A stretch of DNA of 64,000 nt from Pontibacillus marinus BH030004 = DSM 16465 (GCF_000425225.1 NZ_KE384330.1:101185-165184), one strand, 5' to 3'; counted from the first letter of the stretch, positions 25,654 to 36,190 are shown. Translations and numbers: made by a program. The notes: generated from the letters alone by a model not told the origin.

Positions 25654-26805
25654 TTAGTCTTCTGTTGTAAATGCTTTTGGTCTTTCTTCTGTATGGTTGA
25701 AGAAATAGCGTATCGCTTCGGCAATACGGGCTGAGGCTTGTCCGTCTCCATATGGATTGGACGCGCGGGACATAGACTTGTACACCTCTGGATCGGATAG
25801 CAGTTCGTTTGCCATGTTGAAGATGTTCTCTTCATCCGTACCAGCAAGCTTCAATGTACCTGCATCGATTCCTTCAGGACGTTCTGTTGTATCGCGTAAT
25901 ACTAGAACCGGTACGCCAAGAGATGGTGCTTCTTCCTGTACACCACCACTGTCCGTTAAGATCAAGTACGCTCGAGAAGCAAAGTTATGAAAATCGATAA
26001 CATCTAATGGTTCGATTAAATGAATACGATCATCATCACCAAGGATCTCTTTTGCCGTGTCTTGTACAACCGGATTTAGGTGAACCGGATAAACTACTTC
26101 TATATCATCATGTGTGTCCACTAAGCGTTTAATTGCACGGAACATTTGCTGCATTTTATCACCAAGGTTTTCACGACGGTGTGCTGTGACAAGTACCATT
26201 CGTTTCCCCTCAGCTTTCTGCAAGATACTATGTGAGTAGTCATCCTTCACAGTAGTGTTTAACGCATCGATCGCTGTATTCCCTGTTACAAAGGTGGAAT
26301 CCTCAGGTTTGTTTTCATTCAACAAGTTTTGCTGAGATTTATTCGTTGGTGTGAAATGTAGATCCGCCATTACACCTGTCAGCTGACGGTTCATTTCCTC
26401 AGGGAACGGTGAAAGCTTGTTCCAAGTACGAAGTCCTGCTTCTACGTGACCTACTGGAATTTGGTTATACATCGCAGCCAAGCTTCCCGCAAATGTTGTC
26501 GTGGTGTCGCCGTGAACCAAAACAACGTCAGGCTTCGTTTCTTTCATAACACCATCTAATCCTTCAAGTGCTCGTGTTGTAATTTCAGCAAGGGTTTGTC
26601 TGGATTTCATTATATTTAAATCAAAATCGGGCTCAATACCGAAAATATCTAACACTTGGTCGAGCATCTCACGGTGTTGTGCAGTTACCGTAACAATTGG
26701 TTCAAATTGGGTATCACGCTTTTTCAGTTCAAGAACGAGGGGCGCCATTTTGATCGCTTCTGGTCTTGTCCCGAATATCGTCATAACTTTAATGGGCTGA
26801 CTCAT
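25654..26805 (-). CDS. wecB: UDP-N-acetylglucosamine 2-epimerase (non-hydrolysing)
   Basis: A 383-aa GT-B-fold enzyme interconverting UDP-GlcNAc and UDP-ManNAc, which feeds teichoic acid linkage-unit and capsule synthesis. The N-terminal IFGTRPEAIKMAPL, VHGDTTT and HVEAGLRT, and the C-terminal DSGGVQEEAPSLGVP are family signatures. B. subtilis calls the equivalent mnaA. It begins 22 bases after upp, with GGAGGGAACGAC before the ATG, and is probably cotranscribed with upp. Length is normal. Confidence 0.95.
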   Translation of the reverse strand: MSQPIKVMTIFGTRPEAIKMAPLVLELKKRDTQFEPIVTVTAQHREMLDQVLDIFGIEPDFDLNIMKSRQTLAEITTRALEGLDGVMKETKPDVVLVHGDTTTTFAGSLAAMYNQIPVGHVEAGLRTWNKLSPFPEEMNRQLTGVMADLHFTPTNKSQQNLLNENKPEDSTFVTGNTAIDALNTTVKDDYSHSILQKAEGKRMVLVTAHRRENLGDKMQQMFRAIKRLVDTHDDIEVVYPVHLNPVVQDTAKEILGDDDRIHLIEPLDVIDFHNFASRAYLILTDSGGVQEEAPSLGVPVLVLRDTTERPEGIDAGTLKLAGTDEENIFNMANELLSDPEVYKSMSRASNPYGDGQASARIAEAIRYFFNHTEERPKAFTTED

Positions 26806-26827
26806 GTCGTTCCCTCCAAACTTACCG

Positions 26828-27457
26828 TTATTTCGTTCCGAATAGGCGGTCCCCAGCGTCTCCTAGTCCTGGAACAATGTAACCTTTTTCATTTAGCTTT
26901 TCGTCAAGCGCAGCTAGGTAAATGTCTACATCAGGGTGAGCTTTCTGTACTTCCTCTACCCCTTCTGGAGCGCCAACTAAACACATTAGGCGGACCTGCT
27001 TAACACCACGTTTTTTCAAGGATTCAATTGCTTCGTTGGCGGATCCTCCTGTTGCAAGCATTGGGTCAATCACGATGAATTCACGTTCTTCAACATCGCT
27101 AGGAAGCTTTACATAGTATTCAACTGGTTTTAGCGTTTCAGGATCACGATATAAACCAACGTGTCCAACTTTCGCAGCTGGAATAAGGCTAAGCATGCCG
27201 TCTACCATGCCAAGTCCAGCACGTAGGATTGGAACAATGCCTAGTTTTTTACCTGCAATCACTTGAGATTTTGATTCCGAAACTGGCGTCTGAATCGTTA
27301 CATCTTCTAGAGGTAGATCACGTGTAATTTCGAATGCCATAAGTGTTGCCACTTCATCGACAAGTTCACGAAATTCCTTTGTACCTGTTTCGTTCTTTCG
27401 TATGTACGTTAGTTTGTGTTGAATTAGGGGATGATCAAATACGTATACCTTACCCAT
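26828..27457 (-). CDS. upp: Uracil phosphoribosyltransferase
   Basis: A 209-aa pyrimidine salvage enzyme that makes UMP from uracil and PRPP. The PRPP loop [10 protein letters not shown] is at residues 131-140 and the C-terminal uracil-binding [13 protein letters not shown] is present. AAAGGAGAG precedes the ATG. In B. subtilis it lies between glyA and atpI; here the neighbours are a chemoreceptor and wecB. Confidence 0.97.
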   Translation of the reverse strand: MGKVYVFDHPLIQHKLTYIRKNETGTKEFRELVDEVATLMAFEITRDLPLEDVTIQTPVSESKSQVIAGKKLGIVPILRAGLGMVDGMLSLIPAAKVGHVGLYRDPETLKPVEYYVKLPSDVEEREFIVIDPMLATGGSANEAIESLKKRGVKQVRLMCLVGAPEGVEEVQKAHPDVDIYLAALDEKLNEKGYIVPGLGDAGDRLFGTK

Positions 27458-27616
27458 GAGCCGATCTCTCCTTTTGAATAGTTTGCATCCTTAAAATTGT
27501 ACTGAATAATTTCGGATGTTTCAAGAATTTATATCAATCTTAGTGTATCCAATTCTTGTGGTTTCATTTTCTTTATATCTTTCGGACTTATAAGGGTATT
27601 TTTGTCTTGTCCTAGC

Positions 27617-27646
27617 AAAAGAAAATCCCCCAACGAAATGGAGGAT
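27617..27646 (-). terminator. Terminator of the HemAT-like gene
   Basis: On the minus strand ATCCTCCA pairs imperfectly with TGGGGGAT, followed by TTTTCTTTT. Confidence 0.65.
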
Positions 27647-27651
27647 ATAAG

Positions 27652-28950
27652 TTATGCTTCTGTTTTGGTTAATAACTGTTCCGATAGCAACGATAAATTG
27701 TCGGTTGTTCCGTGAATGTCTTGAATGGCATCTACGATGGTATCCAAGTCGGCTTTATTTTCAGCAAACATTTCGAGATATTGATTCATTTCCATACGTA
27801 CTGTAGCAAGACCTTGGTTCACTTGCTTCATATCAGACTGAGAGCGCATGGTAGATTCATTCATGTTTTGCATAGATTCTAAAAGCTCATGGATATTGTC
27901 ATTACTTTCTTTTGTAATCCCGTTAATCTGATTACTCATTTTCTTCGAGTTTTCTGCTAGTTTACGTACTTCTTCTGCCACTACCGCAAAACCTTTTCCA
28001 CTTTCGCCAGCACGAGCCGCTTCAATCGATGCATTAAGAGCAAGCAAATTTGTTTGATCCGATATATCCTCAATCTGGTTAGTAATCGAGGTGATTTGTT
28101 TCGAAAGCTCCTCTAAGCGCTCCATCGTTTTCATGCTTTTGTTAAACTGTTCAAGCACGTCCTCATATGAACTCATCATCTCATTTACTTTCCTGTCATT
28201 ATGGTCGGTTAGGCTAATCAGGTTTTGGCTACTCTTTTGCGTGTTCTGAGTGGCTTTGCGAATGCGTTCAGCTTTTACAGATGTTTCATTCATAGAAGCG
28301 CCTGTTTGTTGAACGGAAGCTGCAACCTCCTGGCTAAGAGAAACCATTTCTTGGCGTAATTGTTCATTTTGAGAGTTGGCCTCTTCGATCTGGTTCATGC
28401 GAACTTCTACATAATAATCAACAATAAGCTGTGCATCTAAGTTCAGAATGTTTGTAACGGCTACCAAAGCGTTCGATAGTTCTGCCGGGCGATCCTGAAA
28501 GTATTCAACTACTTTTGGAATCAGGAGTGAGCTAAGTGCTGAATATGTTGCCAAAAACCAAGCAATCGGGAGTTGAACTCCATTATGTGTGCTCCCGATA
28601 CGTTTGCGAAGCTGGAGATACGCCTCATCAATGTGACCAGAAAAAATGCTATCAAAATACATGGTGAATACTCGTTTTAATGCTTCATTAGAACTGTGAG
28701 CTTTCGCAATCGCACTCAACTCAGGGTGATGATGCAAGTGATCGAGTACGCGGTCTAAAAGCTCGTCGGTCAGTTCCATTACGATTGGCTTCATTTCTTT
28801 TAAGCTATTTAAATGCTCATTGGTTAGGTGCATGTATCGAATGCGTCCATTTAAATCTTCATCTGATGTATGTACATGTTGTACAGGTTGTTTATAGTGA
28901 ATATCTGCTTGAAAACGGGGATCAGGACGTTTTTTTGTGAATAATTTCAT
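27652..28950 (-). CDS. hemAT: HemAT-like globin-coupled aerotaxis transducer
   Basis: A 432-aa soluble chemoreceptor with no membrane helix. Residues about 25-185 match the sensor globin of HemAT; His122 in [12 protein letters not shown] is at the place of the proximal haem ligand (His123 in B. subtilis HemAT). The C-terminal half is an MCP signalling domain with the conserved hairpin tip [20 protein letters not shown]. It should bind oxygen at haem and signal to CheA. It stands alone with its own terminator. The match at the proximal His region makes the haem assignment fairly strong. Confidence 0.9.
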   Translation of the reverse strand: MKLFTKKRPDPRFQADIHYKQPVQHVHTSDEDLNGRIRYMHLTNEHLNSLKEMKPIVMELTDELLDRVLDHLHHHPELSAIAKAHSSNEALKRVFTMYFDSIFSGHIDEAYLQLRKRIGSTHNGVQLPIAWFLATYSALSSLLIPKVVEYFQDRPAELSNALVAVTNILNLDAQLIVDYYVEVRMNQIEEANSQNEQLRQEMVSLSQEVAASVQQTGASMNETSVKAERIRKATQNTQKSSQNLISLTDHNDRKVNEMMSSYEDVLEQFNKSMKTMERLEELSKQITSITNQIEDISDQTNLLALNASIEAARAGESGKGFAVVAEEVRKLAENSKKMSNQINGITKESNDNIHELLESMQNMNESTMRSQSDMKQVNQGLATVRMEMNQYLEMFAENKADLDTIVDAIQDIHGTTDNLSLLSEQLLTKTEA

Positions 28951-29078
28951 GAATAACCCTCACTTTTGTATATGTTTTGAATAACTTTTGTATACATTAT
29001 CTACCTTTGGTCCCAAATTTTCAAGCATATAGTCCTACAATTTTTGAACTATTGTATAAGGAGGTTATTCTTCACACA

Positions 29079-29113
29079 TAAAAAACCCCCATTCATTAGA
29101 ATGAGGGTTTTCC
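29079..29113 (-). terminator. glyA terminator
   Basis: AAAACCCTCATTC pairs with GAATGGGGGTTTT on the minus strand, followed by TT. Confidence 0.9.
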
Positions 29114-29114
29114 A

Positions 29115-30350
29115 TTATTGATAAAGCGAGAACTGGCCTGTTAGTTTCAGGACGCGTTCTTTCGCTTCTTTTAATTTTTCTTCGTCTTCGTGGTTGTTTA
29201 ATGTGAACGCCATGATCGAGGCTAGTTCATCCATTTCCTTCTCACCAAAGCCGCGTGTTGTTACAGCAGCAGTACCAATGCGAAGGCCACTTGTAACGAA
29301 CGGACTTTCTGGATCGAAAGGAATTGTGTTTTTGTTCGTCGTGATTCCAATATCGTCTAGCGCTTGTTCAGCAATTTTCCCCGTTAGGTTCATAGGACGT
29401 AAATCTAGTAGTAGCAAGTGATTATCCGTCCCACCTGATACTAGGCGAATGCCTTCTTTTTGCAGCGCTTCACCTAAGCGTTTTGCGTTCGCAATGATAT
29501 TCTCAGAGTATTCCTTGAAGCTTGGGTCTAACGCTTCTTTAAAGCTTACGGCTTTTGATGCAATGACGTGCATCAATGGGCCACCTTGCATACCAGGGAA
29601 TACGGATTTATTAATTTTCTTCTTGTATTCTTCTTTACAAAGAATCATACCGCCACGTGGACCGCGCAGGGTTTTGTGTGTTGTCGTTGTAACAAAATCA
29701 GCATGTTCAACTGGATTTTGGTGAAGACCTGATGCCACTAGTCCAGCAATGTGCGCCATGTCTACCATTAAGTATGCTCCGACTTCATCTGCAATCTCGC
29801 GGAACTTTGCAAAATCGATTTGGCGAGGGTAAGCGCTCGCGCCTGCTACAATCATTTTCGGCATAACTTCTTTGGCTTTCTCACGTACCGCTTCATAATC
29901 GATTTGTTCTGTAGATTCGTCTACACCATAATCCACAAAGTTGTATAGAGTACCACTGAAGTTAACTGGGCTACCGTGTGTTAAGTGTCCACCATGGTTC
30001 AAGTTCATGCCTAGCACAGTATCGCCTGGCTCTAGGACTGTAAAATAAACAGCCATGTTCGCCTGAGCGCCAGAGTGAGGCTGAACATTCGCATGATCTG
30101 CACCGAATAGTTTCTTCGCACGTTCAATGGCTATGTTTTCAGCGATATCTACGTATTCGCAACCGCCATAATAACGGCGTCCTGGATAACCTTCTGCATA
30201 CTTGTTTGTTAAAACAGAGCCCATCGCTTCCATTACAGCTTCAGACACAAAGTTTTCTGAAGCAATAAGCTCTACTTTATCCTGTTGACGTCCACGCTCT
30301 AGATCAATGGCTTCCATAATTTCTGGATCAACGTTTTGTACATGTTTCAA
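29115..30350 (-). CDS. glyA: Serine hydroxymethyltransferase
   Basis: A 411-aa PLP enzyme that converts serine and tetrahydrofolate to glycine and methylene-tetrahydrofolate. The PLP lysine is Lys226 in [15 protein letters not shown]. The N-terminal [13 protein letters not shown] and [18 protein letters not shown] are family signatures. It follows ywlG by 27 bases, as in B. subtilis. Confidence 0.97.
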   Translation of the reverse strand: MKHVQNVDPEIMEAIDLERGRQQDKVELIASENFVSEAVMEAMGSVLTNKYAEGYPGRRYYGGCEYVDIAENIAIERAKKLFGADHANVQPHSGAQANMAVYFTVLEPGDTVLGMNLNHGGHLTHGSPVNFSGTLYNFVDYGVDESTEQIDYEAVREKAKEVMPKMIVAGASAYPRQIDFAKFREIADEVGAYLMVDMAHIAGLVASGLHQNPVEHADFVTTTTHKTLRGPRGGMILCKEEYKKKINKSVFPGMQGGPLMHVIASKAVSFKEALDPSFKEYSENIIANAKRLGEALQKEGIRLVSGGTDNHLLLLDLRPMNLTGKIAEQALDDIGITTNKNTIPFDPESPFVTSGLRIGTAAVTTRGFGEKEMDELASIMAFTLNNHEDEEKLKEAKERVLKLTGQFSLYQ

Positions 30351-30377
30351 TTCGTACTCCCCCTTGAATTCATTTAT

Positions 30378-30947
30378 CTAATCACAATGTTCAGATTCGG
30401 CTACCTCGTAAACAGCTCGAGCACCACCAATAAGTTTCGGTCGCGTTCTTGCTGAAGTGACATGGGCATAGCCGATTGACTTCTGTTTCAATCGAACGGG
30501 AACTGCCACTCTTTTAAGATGCATGCCAATTAATGTGTCTCCAATATCGAGGCCCGCGTCTGCAGTGATTTCTTCCACCAAAACTGGGTCATCGAAATGT
30601 TTATATGCATAAGAAGCCATGGAGCCACCAGCTTTTCTTACTGGAACGACTGCGACTTCATCTAACCCTTTTGCGTTTAAAACGCCTCTTTCTATAACGA
30701 GCGCTCGATTGATGTGCTCGCAACCTTGAAAGGCAAGGTGAACCCCTGTTTCTTGCTTAAAAACTTCCATCTCTTCAAATAAAGCTCGTGCGATTTGTTC
30801 ATTTCCTGAAGTACCGATATGCTCACCGGCCACTTCACTTGTCGAGCACCCTACTACAAAAATATCACCCTGTTTTAGGTAGTTGAGCTCTTTCCATTCT
30901 TCAAATGCGTGTCGTGTATCCTGTTGAACCTGTTCAATTGAGAGCAT
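30378..30947 (-). CDS. ywlG: YwlG (DUF436 / TIGR01440 family)
   Basis: A 189-aa cytoplasmic protein of unknown function, conserved beside glyA across the Bacillaceae. The motifs VVGCSTSEVAGEHIGTSGN and FQGCEHINRALVIE, each with a cysteine, are typical of the family. The reaction is not known to me. It is probably cotranscribed with glyA. Confidence 0.9.
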   Translation of the reverse strand: MLSIEQVQQDTRHAFEEWKELNYLKQGDIFVVGCSTSEVAGEHIGTSGNEQIARALFEEMEVFKQETGVHLAFQGCEHINRALVIERGVLNAKGLDEVAVVPVRKAGGSMASYAYKHFDDPVLVEEITADAGLDIGDTLIGMHLKRVAVPVRLKQKSIGYAHVTSARTRPKLIGGARAVYEVAESEHCD

Positions 30948-30963
30948 AACTCACCCTCCTATT

Positions 30964-30993
30964 AAAGAAGGAGAAGACACACTTCTCCTTTTT
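30964..30993. terminator. Hairpin after the chemoreceptor gene
   Basis: AAGGAGAAG pairs with CTTCTCCTT around an ACACA loop. The T run is better on the plus strand (TTTTT) than on the minus strand (CTTT), but only minus-strand genes flank it, so it most likely ends the chemoreceptor transcript. Confidence 0.55.
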
Positions 30994-31023
30994 ATGAAAG
31001 ATTTATCCTAAGCTTTTTCTCTA

Positions 31024-32319
31024 TTATTGATTCAATTTAAATCGCTGTATCTGTTGTTGTAAGCTTTGTGCGTTCTCAGATAAAGCATGCGATATTTGAT
31101 CGATATTTTCAATTAAAGTGGTTTGCTCTTGGACAGATGCATTCACCTGTTGGGCGCTTGCCGATGTTTCTTCAGCAATGGCAGAAACCTCTTGAGATTG
31201 TTGGGATGTTTCCTGTAATGATGTAAGCTGTTGATCAACTAGTGAAGTGATCTCACTCACTGCTGTTGCAACTTCATTTACAGAAGAAGACATATTTGCA
31301 ATCGCATTATTTGTTTCTTCCCCTTTGTTTGCTTCAGTACGAGCGAATTCCACTTGTTCTGATATTTGTTTTACAACCTGAGTTACGTCTTGTTGCATAT
31401 TGGATATTAGATCGGAAATCCCTTGTACAGCATTCGCACTTTCATCAGCTAGCTTTCTCACTTCTTCCGCTACTACAGCAAACCCTTTTCCATGTTCTCC
31501 TGCACGAGCTGCTTCAATGGATGCATTTAATGCAAGAAGGTTGGTCTGTTCTGCAATATCTCCGACAAGTGAGATAATGTCATCAACTTTTTGTGCATTG
31601 GTTTCCAAACGGTTTACCGCTTCGAGCGAAAGTTCTTGTTCTTTCGCTATACTTTGTATTCCCGATACAAGTGAGTGGATAACATCCTTACTATTTCCTA
31701 AGGTATCCAACATATGCTTGGACATATTCTCAGAGCTTTGCGCTTTTTCCTGAACTTGTGTCGCAAGCTGTGTCGTTTGTTCCACAGCTTCAGCCGTTTG
31801 CTGGATCGCCATGGATGAATTTTCGGCTCCTTGGGAGATGTCCCCAATTGTGTCACCGATAATCTGCGCCTGCTGAGTAGCTTGTTCAGCAGCTCTTTTG
31901 ATTTCTTGAACAGAGTGGTTGGTGTCTTCAAAATTTTGCTCAATATTATGTACCATATCTCTAAGGTTTGAGAGCATCGTTTCAAATGCGACACCTAGTG
32001 AACGAACTTCATCGTCCGATTTGGATACCACAAGCTCATTCGTAATTTCACCACTAGCAGCTAACGTAGCTGCTTGTTCTAAGTTATGAAGTGGTTTCGT
32101 AATAAACCCTGCAGCTAAATAAGCTAAAATCCCTGACCATATGATCCCCAACAATAAAGTCAGAATGGTGAACATCATCTCTGACATCCCCAATAAGTTT
32201 TGAACTTTGTCATAAAGTCCATAGATAAAAAAAGCACTTGTTGAATACGTAATCACCGCTAAAACGGATATAAGCATAACCAGTTTTAAGCGAAGACTCG
32301 CCCGATAACGCTTTTTCAT
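31024..32319 (-). CDS. Methyl-accepting chemotaxis protein with minimal sensor
   Basis: A 431-aa receptor with two N-terminal membrane helices (about 12-33 and 42-66) separated by only about ten residues, so it has no real extracellular sensor domain. A HAMP segment ([20 protein letters not shown]) follows, then an MCP signalling domain with [20 protein letters not shown] at the tip. I chose the ATG at 32319, which has AGGGGG 9 bases upstream; the ATG three codons earlier abuts that site. It may sense membrane or cytoplasmic cues. It occupies the place of rpiB in the B. subtilis ywlE-ywlF-ywlG order. Confidence 0.88.
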   Translation of the reverse strand: MKKRYRASLRLKLVMLISVLAVITYSTSAFFIYGLYDKVQNLLGMSEMMFTILTLLLGIIWSGILAYLAAGFITKPLHNLEQAATLAASGEITNELVVSKSDDEVRSLGVAFETMLSNLRDMVHNIEQNFEDTNHSVQEIKRAAEQATQQAQIIGDTIGDISQGAENSSMAIQQTAEAVEQTTQLATQVQEKAQSSENMSKHMLDTLGNSKDVIHSLVSGIQSIAKEQELSLEAVNRLETNAQKVDDIISLVGDIAEQTNLLALNASIEAARAGEHGKGFAVVAEEVRKLADESANAVQGISDLISNMQQDVTQVVKQISEQVEFARTEANKGEETNNAIANMSSSVNEVATAVSEITSLVDQQLTSLQETSQQSQEVSAIAEETSASAQQVNASVQEQTTLIENIDQISHALSENAQSLQQQIQRFKLNQ

Positions 32320-32371
32320 GTAGCACATCCCCCTATTATTGAACTCTAAGAAAAAGTCTAAGATGCTACTC

Positions 32372-32658
32372 GTAGATGTCTAGCTCCAGCGCCTAGCGAC
32401 TAGTGTACATCCCTCACCTCCGTACGATAAGTCAACATCGAATCACTTCGTTCTTCGTGTTTCCTATATACGTTTAGCAATTATGAAATTTTAACATCGA
32501 AGAGATTCGACGTCGTGAAAATTTCTAAGTGAAAGTACCACGACAACTAAGCTTCTGTCTGCGCCTATCGGCTTGCCAATCAGCAAGTTTAGTTAATCGC
32601 ACTGCGGCTCAGTCCTGTCCATACGTCGCTGAACAGGCGCTTACGCTTTTCCATTCCC
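32372..32658. repeat. Dispersed Bacillus-type intergenic element
   Basis: The stretch begins TGTCTAGCTCCAGCGCCTAG and ends GGCGCTTACGCTTTTCC, the two ends of a repeat common between genes in many Bacillaceae. The middle (32420-32560) is AT-richer and unmatched. A fragment of the same family lies at 37806-37842. No gene is seen in this 340-base gap. Confidence 0.7.
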
Positions 32659-32659
32659 C

Positions 32660-33274
32660 TTATTCATTGTCTAATTTTTTGACCAAAAGTTCAATATGTT
32701 TTTCTATTTCTGAAAGCGTTCTTTCATAGGTGTCAAGACTTCCTCCAAAGGGGTCTGAAACATCAATATTTGGGAGGGTTGATTCGATCTCTTTAATGAG
32801 TTCAATTTCCTCTTTAAGATGTGACCATAAAGCTTTTTCAAGTTCTGTATTGTTATCATATTTGTGTTTATTCTTCTGTAGAAAAACAGTCTTTTTATCT
32901 TCTAATGTGGAGTAGACTTGTTTTAATCGTTCCCAGTCTCCTTCATGACCTTCAAGCACGTATTCTTTTAGGGTGAAAATGATCTCTTCGAATTTCGGGA
33001 ACTCTAGTATTAAATTTTGTTTATGCTGTTTTGTCATTGTCAGCACAATATCTGCCCATTGTAAAAGCTCTTTCGTTACAGGCTGAGAGCGATGATTCAA
33101 CTCAACACCCTGTCCTTTTAAGGCTTCTACGGTCCCTTGTGATGCAGGTGATCCATTATGTGCAAAAATCCCTGCAGATCTTACTTCGATATTAGGGTCT
33201 TTTTTCTTCAACAATGCCTCTGCCATAGGGCTCCGACACGTATTCCCTGTACAAACAAATAATATATGTTTCAT
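32660..33274 (-). CDS. ywlE: YwlE-like protein-arginine/tyrosine phosphatase with insertion
   Basis: A 204-aa low-molecular-weight phosphatase. The P-loop CTGNTCRSPMAE lies at the N-terminus and the general acid in DVSDPFGGS near the end. The Thr after Asn in the P-loop is the residue that in B. subtilis YwlE favours phosphoarginine, which opposes the kinase McsB and the ClpCP degradation tag. About 55-60 extra residues, rich in Lys, Glu and Leu, lie between FTLKEYVLEG and LPNIDVSDP; B. subtilis YwlE is about 150 aa. I chose the ATG at 33274 with GGAGG 9 bases upstream. Confidence 0.88.
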   Translation of the reverse strand: MKHILFVCTGNTCRSPMAEALLKKKDPNIEVRSAGIFAHNGSPASQGTVEALKGQGVELNHRSQPVTKELLQWADIVLTMTKQHKQNLILEFPKFEEIIFTLKEYVLEGHEGDWERLKQVYSTLEDKKTVFLQKNKHKYDNNTELEKALWSHLKEEIELIKEIESTLPNIDVSDPFGGSLDTYERTLSEIEKHIELLVKKLDNE

Positions 33275-33424
33275 CTCTTGAACCCTCCAAACTCCAAACT
33301 CCAAACATTCCTCATCTTATTATAACAAGAAAAAATATTGCCGTCTTTATAAAGAAAATGCCAAGCTTTTTGGGTTTGTTAGTGTTGAACTTAGCCACTC
33401 TTCTATAATCCAAAACCTCAAACA

Positions 33425-33454
33425 AAAAAGGCACCGTAAATACGGTACCTTTTA
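33425..33454 (-). terminator. Terminator of the sulfur operon
   Basis: AAAAGGTACCGTA pairs with TACGGTGCCTTTT on the minus strand, followed by TT. Confidence 0.92.
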
Positions 33455-33466
33455 AGAGTTTCAATT

Positions 33467-34594
33467 CTATACCGCACAACGGTTCGGGCCAACTTCCATT
33501 TCGCGGCGTTCGTCTTGGTCTGGTTCTTGTTTGCCCATGTTTGTTTTGCGGATTTGTTCGTGACTATTTGGCTGAGGAGGTAGATTGTCCGTAACAATGT
33601 GACGGAATTCTTCTGCGTCATTCACCTGTAAGCGATCATTATTACTATATAACTCATCTAATTTCGCTTGAACAGTTCCATCATCGTTGATCTCTTCCAT
33701 TTTACCAAAGTGGGATGGAAGCACGATAAGCTCTTGGGACAATTCTTTATAGCGATCATATAACGTCTTTCTTAGGTCATCTACCCAAGCATCAGCTTTA
33801 CCCGCCAAGTCTGGTCGACCAATGGATTCTACGAATAGAATATCTCCTGTCATTAAGAATTGTTGGTCTACAATCAGGCTAGTACTTCCAATTGTGTGTC
33901 CAGGAGAATAGAAGGCAGAAATCGTAACAGTTTGATTGCCCAGTTGAACATCTGTACCATCTTTAAGCGGGCTATAGTCAAACTCTAATCCTTCATCATC
34001 CTTTGGAGGGAACCAGTAATTCGCGCCCGTTTCATCAGCTAGTGTCTTTCCACCTGAAATGTGGTCTGCATGAAGGTGTGTGTCAAAGACATGCTTAATC
34101 GTTAACCCTTTTTCTTCAGCAAACGATTTATATTCTCCAGTCATACGGTTTGCGTCAATAACAGCCGCTTCACCATCTGCAGCTACGACATAAGATAAGC
34201 AACCTTTTCCGATACGAAGGAATTGATATAGCTCTCCTCCTCCTTTAAGGTTCGCAACTTTAACTGGCTCAATGTGCTCGCTCCATGCAGTCATGCCACC
34301 TTTTAAGTAGGTAACATCCTCTACGCCAGCTTCTTCTAAAAGCTCTACCCCTTTTTGTGAAGAAATCCCTTTCGCACAAACGACATAGACGGGTTGATCG
34401 TTTGGTAATTTCGGTTTTACATCTTCAACACCATTTTTCAGCTGTGTAAAAGGGATATTAAGGCTTTGGACTGTTTCACCGTCAATCGCCCATCCCTCAT
34501 AATCCTCTTCTTTACGGATATCTAGTAAGAATACGTCTTCCTTATTTAAAATTTTCTGTGCTAGTTCTTTTACCGTTAGGGGTTCCATAGCCAT
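33467..34594 (-). CDS. Rhodanese / persulfide dioxygenase-like metallo-beta-lactamase fusion
   Basis: A 375-aa two-domain protein. Residues about 1-115 are a rhodanese domain with active Cys73 (VVCAKGISS). Residues about 120-335 are a metallo-beta-lactamase-fold domain with HLHADH at 173-178, the ETHE1-type iron site. The likely role is oxidation of persulfide to sulfite, with the rhodanese moving sulfane sulfur. The neighbouring TauE-family exporter, 21 bases upstream, would remove sulfite, so the pair looks like sulfide detoxification. AAGGAGGAG precedes the ATG. The last 40 residues are a polar tail. The domain order differs from staphylococcal CstB. Confidence 0.85.
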   Translation of the reverse strand: MAMEPLTVKELAQKILNKEDVFLLDIRKEEDYEGWAIDGETVQSLNIPFTQLKNGVEDVKPKLPNDQPVYVVCAKGISSQKGVELLEEAGVEDVTYLKGGMTAWSEHIEPVKVANLKGGGELYQFLRIGKGCLSYVVAADGEAAVIDANRMTGEYKSFAEEKGLTIKHVFDTHLHADHISGGKTLADETGANYWFPPKDDEGLEFDYSPLKDGTDVQLGNQTVTISAFYSPGHTIGSTSLIVDQQFLMTGDILFVESIGRPDLAGKADAWVDDLRKTLYDRYKELSQELIVLPSHFGKMEEINDDGTVQAKLDELYSNNDRLQVNDAEEFRHIVTDNLPPQPNSHEQIRKTNMGKQEPDQDERREMEVGPNRCAV

Positions 34595-34615
34595 ATAGAC
34601 TCCTCCTTTTTATTT

Positions 34616-35392
34616 TTAAAATAAAATACCCCACCATACTTTGACTGCTGTGCCGATTATTAAAATAGCTAATATCACCTGCAGAATCTTTGTGTTAGCA
34701 TTCTTACCTGTTTTTGCTCCTAATGGTGATGCAATCGCACTTCCTACAGCGACTACAATAGCAGGGAATAAAGGAACGTCACCTGAAAACAACTTACCTG
34801 ATACGGCTCCAATCGATGAAATCACCGTTATAGCAAGTGATGATGCAATGGTAACTCTAGTGGGGATATGAAGTACGGATAACATGATTGGAACAAGAAG
34901 GAATGCACCCCCTGCTCCTACAATACCCGCTCCGATTCCTACCAAAAATGCTGATGTGGCAGCAATCCCTTTGTGAAATGATTGAAGATCTTTTTCATAT
35001 GAAACCTCTTTAGTAGGAATAAACATCATGACTACTGCAATCAAGGCTAGTACACCATAAATGATGTTAATGATCTGCTCCGATAAGAGCTTCGCCCCAA
35101 ATCCACCTATCAAACTTCCAATTAAAATACTAATTCCCATGTACTTTATGAGAGGCTTATGCAAGTAGTTTCCTTTTCGATATCCCCATGCCCCACCAAA
35201 AGAAGCGACTAACACCTGTACTGCTACAACACCGGCAGCGGTATGGGAGCTAAACCCATCAAATCCAAAGAGAGGTGGAATGTACAGTAACATTGGATAA
35301 TTGACAATGGCTCCACCGATTCCAACTAGACCTGATACGTAGGAACCGATTAAACCAAGTATAAAAACAGTCAATAAAAATAAAATATCCAC
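34616..35392 (-). CDS. TauE/SafE-family sulfite/anion exporter
   Basis: A 258-aa membrane protein with about eight helices and the internal two-fold repeat of the family (GLVGIGGAIVNYPMLLY and VGIGAGIVGAGGAFLLVPIM). Family members move sulfite, sulfonates or related anions. It lies upstream of the persulfide dioxygenase-like gene in the same operon, which points to sulfite export. Confidence 0.87.
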   Translation of the reverse strand: MDILFLLTVFILGLIGSYVSGLVGIGGAIVNYPMLLYIPPLFGFDGFSSHTAAGVVAVQVLVASFGGAWGYRKGNYLHKPLIKYMGISILIGSLIGGFGAKLLSEQIINIIYGVLALIAVVMMFIPTKEVSYEKDLQSFHKGIAATSAFLVGIGAGIVGAGGAFLLVPIMLSVLHIPTRVTIASSLAITVISSIGAVSGKLFSGDVPLFPAIVVAVGSAIASPLGAKTGKNANTKILQVILAILIIGTAVKVWWGILF

Positions 35393-35532
35393 AGACTTAC
35401 ACCTCTTTTGGTATTCCAGTGATCTTCATCTCTTTAAAAATCTTTCATAGCTTGTCTTACTCAAAGTAATCTATTCAATTTAAGGTTTCCATAATACCCG
35501 TACCACCACTTGTATCCAGATAAACATATAAA

Positions 35533-35555
35533 TGCCGTGTAGGATCTACACGGCA
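35533..35555 (-). terminator. mntP terminator
   Basis: TGCCGTGTAG pairs perfectly with CTACACGGCA around GAT, followed by TTTATAT on the minus strand, just after the mntP stop. Confidence 0.75.
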
Positions 35556-35568
35556 CCTAACAAGATTA

Positions 35569-36126
35569 TTAATTTAAGATCAATTGGAGACCAAATGAAC
35601 AAAGAATGCTTCCCCCAAGCATTTCACTATATTTCCCTAGTACGCCTCTAACTTTTTTACCAAGCAATAATCCTCCCCAAGTGAGTATCGTGCTAAATGC
35701 ACCAAATAGAATTAATGTGAGGGCTGTGCGAACATTGGACATCCCAAGACTCAACCCCACCGAAAAGCTATCGAGACTCACACTTAAAGCAAAGACTATT
35801 AAGCCCATACCGATTGGCTTGATCATGGGTCCAGCATCATCTTTAAATGATGAAAGGAACATTTGCACTCCTAAAATTAAAAGAAGTATTCCACCAGCAT
35901 ATGTAGCGATTGAACCTAAATGGCTGGATAAAAAATGACCTAAAATTATTCCAGCAAAAGGCATAATGACATGAAAGAGCCCGACAACAACCCCAATAGA
36001 AAAAATGCGCCGAAGTCGTAGTGGGATCATCCCCATTCCTAATCCAACTGAAAATGCATCCATTCCCAATGCAATTGCCATTAGCGACAATGTTATAAAT
36101 TCACCAATATATGCTACAGACAACAT
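35569..36126 (-). CDS. mntP: Putative manganese efflux pump MntP
   Basis: A 185-aa membrane protein with six helices in two similar halves ([20 protein letters not shown] and [17 protein letters not shown]), each with the conserved Asp that lines the metal path. Corresponds to B. subtilis YwlD and lies after tsaC (ywlC) as there. The gap between the two genes is a long hairpin that takes in the mntP ribosome binding site. Confidence 0.92.
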   Translation of the reverse strand: MLSVAYIGEFITLSLMAIALGMDAFSVGLGMGMIPLRLRRIFSIGVVVGLFHVIMPFAGIILGHFLSSHLGSIATYAGGILLLILGVQMFLSSFKDDAGPMIKPIGMGLIVFALSVSLDSFSVGLSLGMSNVRTALTLILFGAFSTILTWGGLLLGKKVRGVLGKYSEMLGGSILCSFGLQLILN

Positions 36127-36131
36127 AAGTG

Positions 36132-36177
36132 ATCCCCCTAGGACATGCTAGTTCAGCATATGCGTACCTAGAGGGAT
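36132..36177 (-). promoter_or_regulatory. Hairpin covering the mntP ribosome binding site
   Basis: On the minus strand ATCCCTCTAGG pairs over 11 bases (one G-T) with CCTAGGGGGAT, and an inner ATGCT-GAACT-AGCAT stem continues it. The right arm contains the GGGGG ribosome binding site 7 bases before the mntP ATG. There is no T run after it, and I do not see the conserved loops of the yybP-ykoY manganese riboswitch. Confidence 0.6.
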
Positions 36178-36190
36178 TTAGAAGTTTGAA

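Noticed and set aside
36132-36177. yybP-ykoY manganese riboswitch
   Set aside because: The region is only a stem-loop of 46 bases and lacks the conserved internal loops of that riboswitch.
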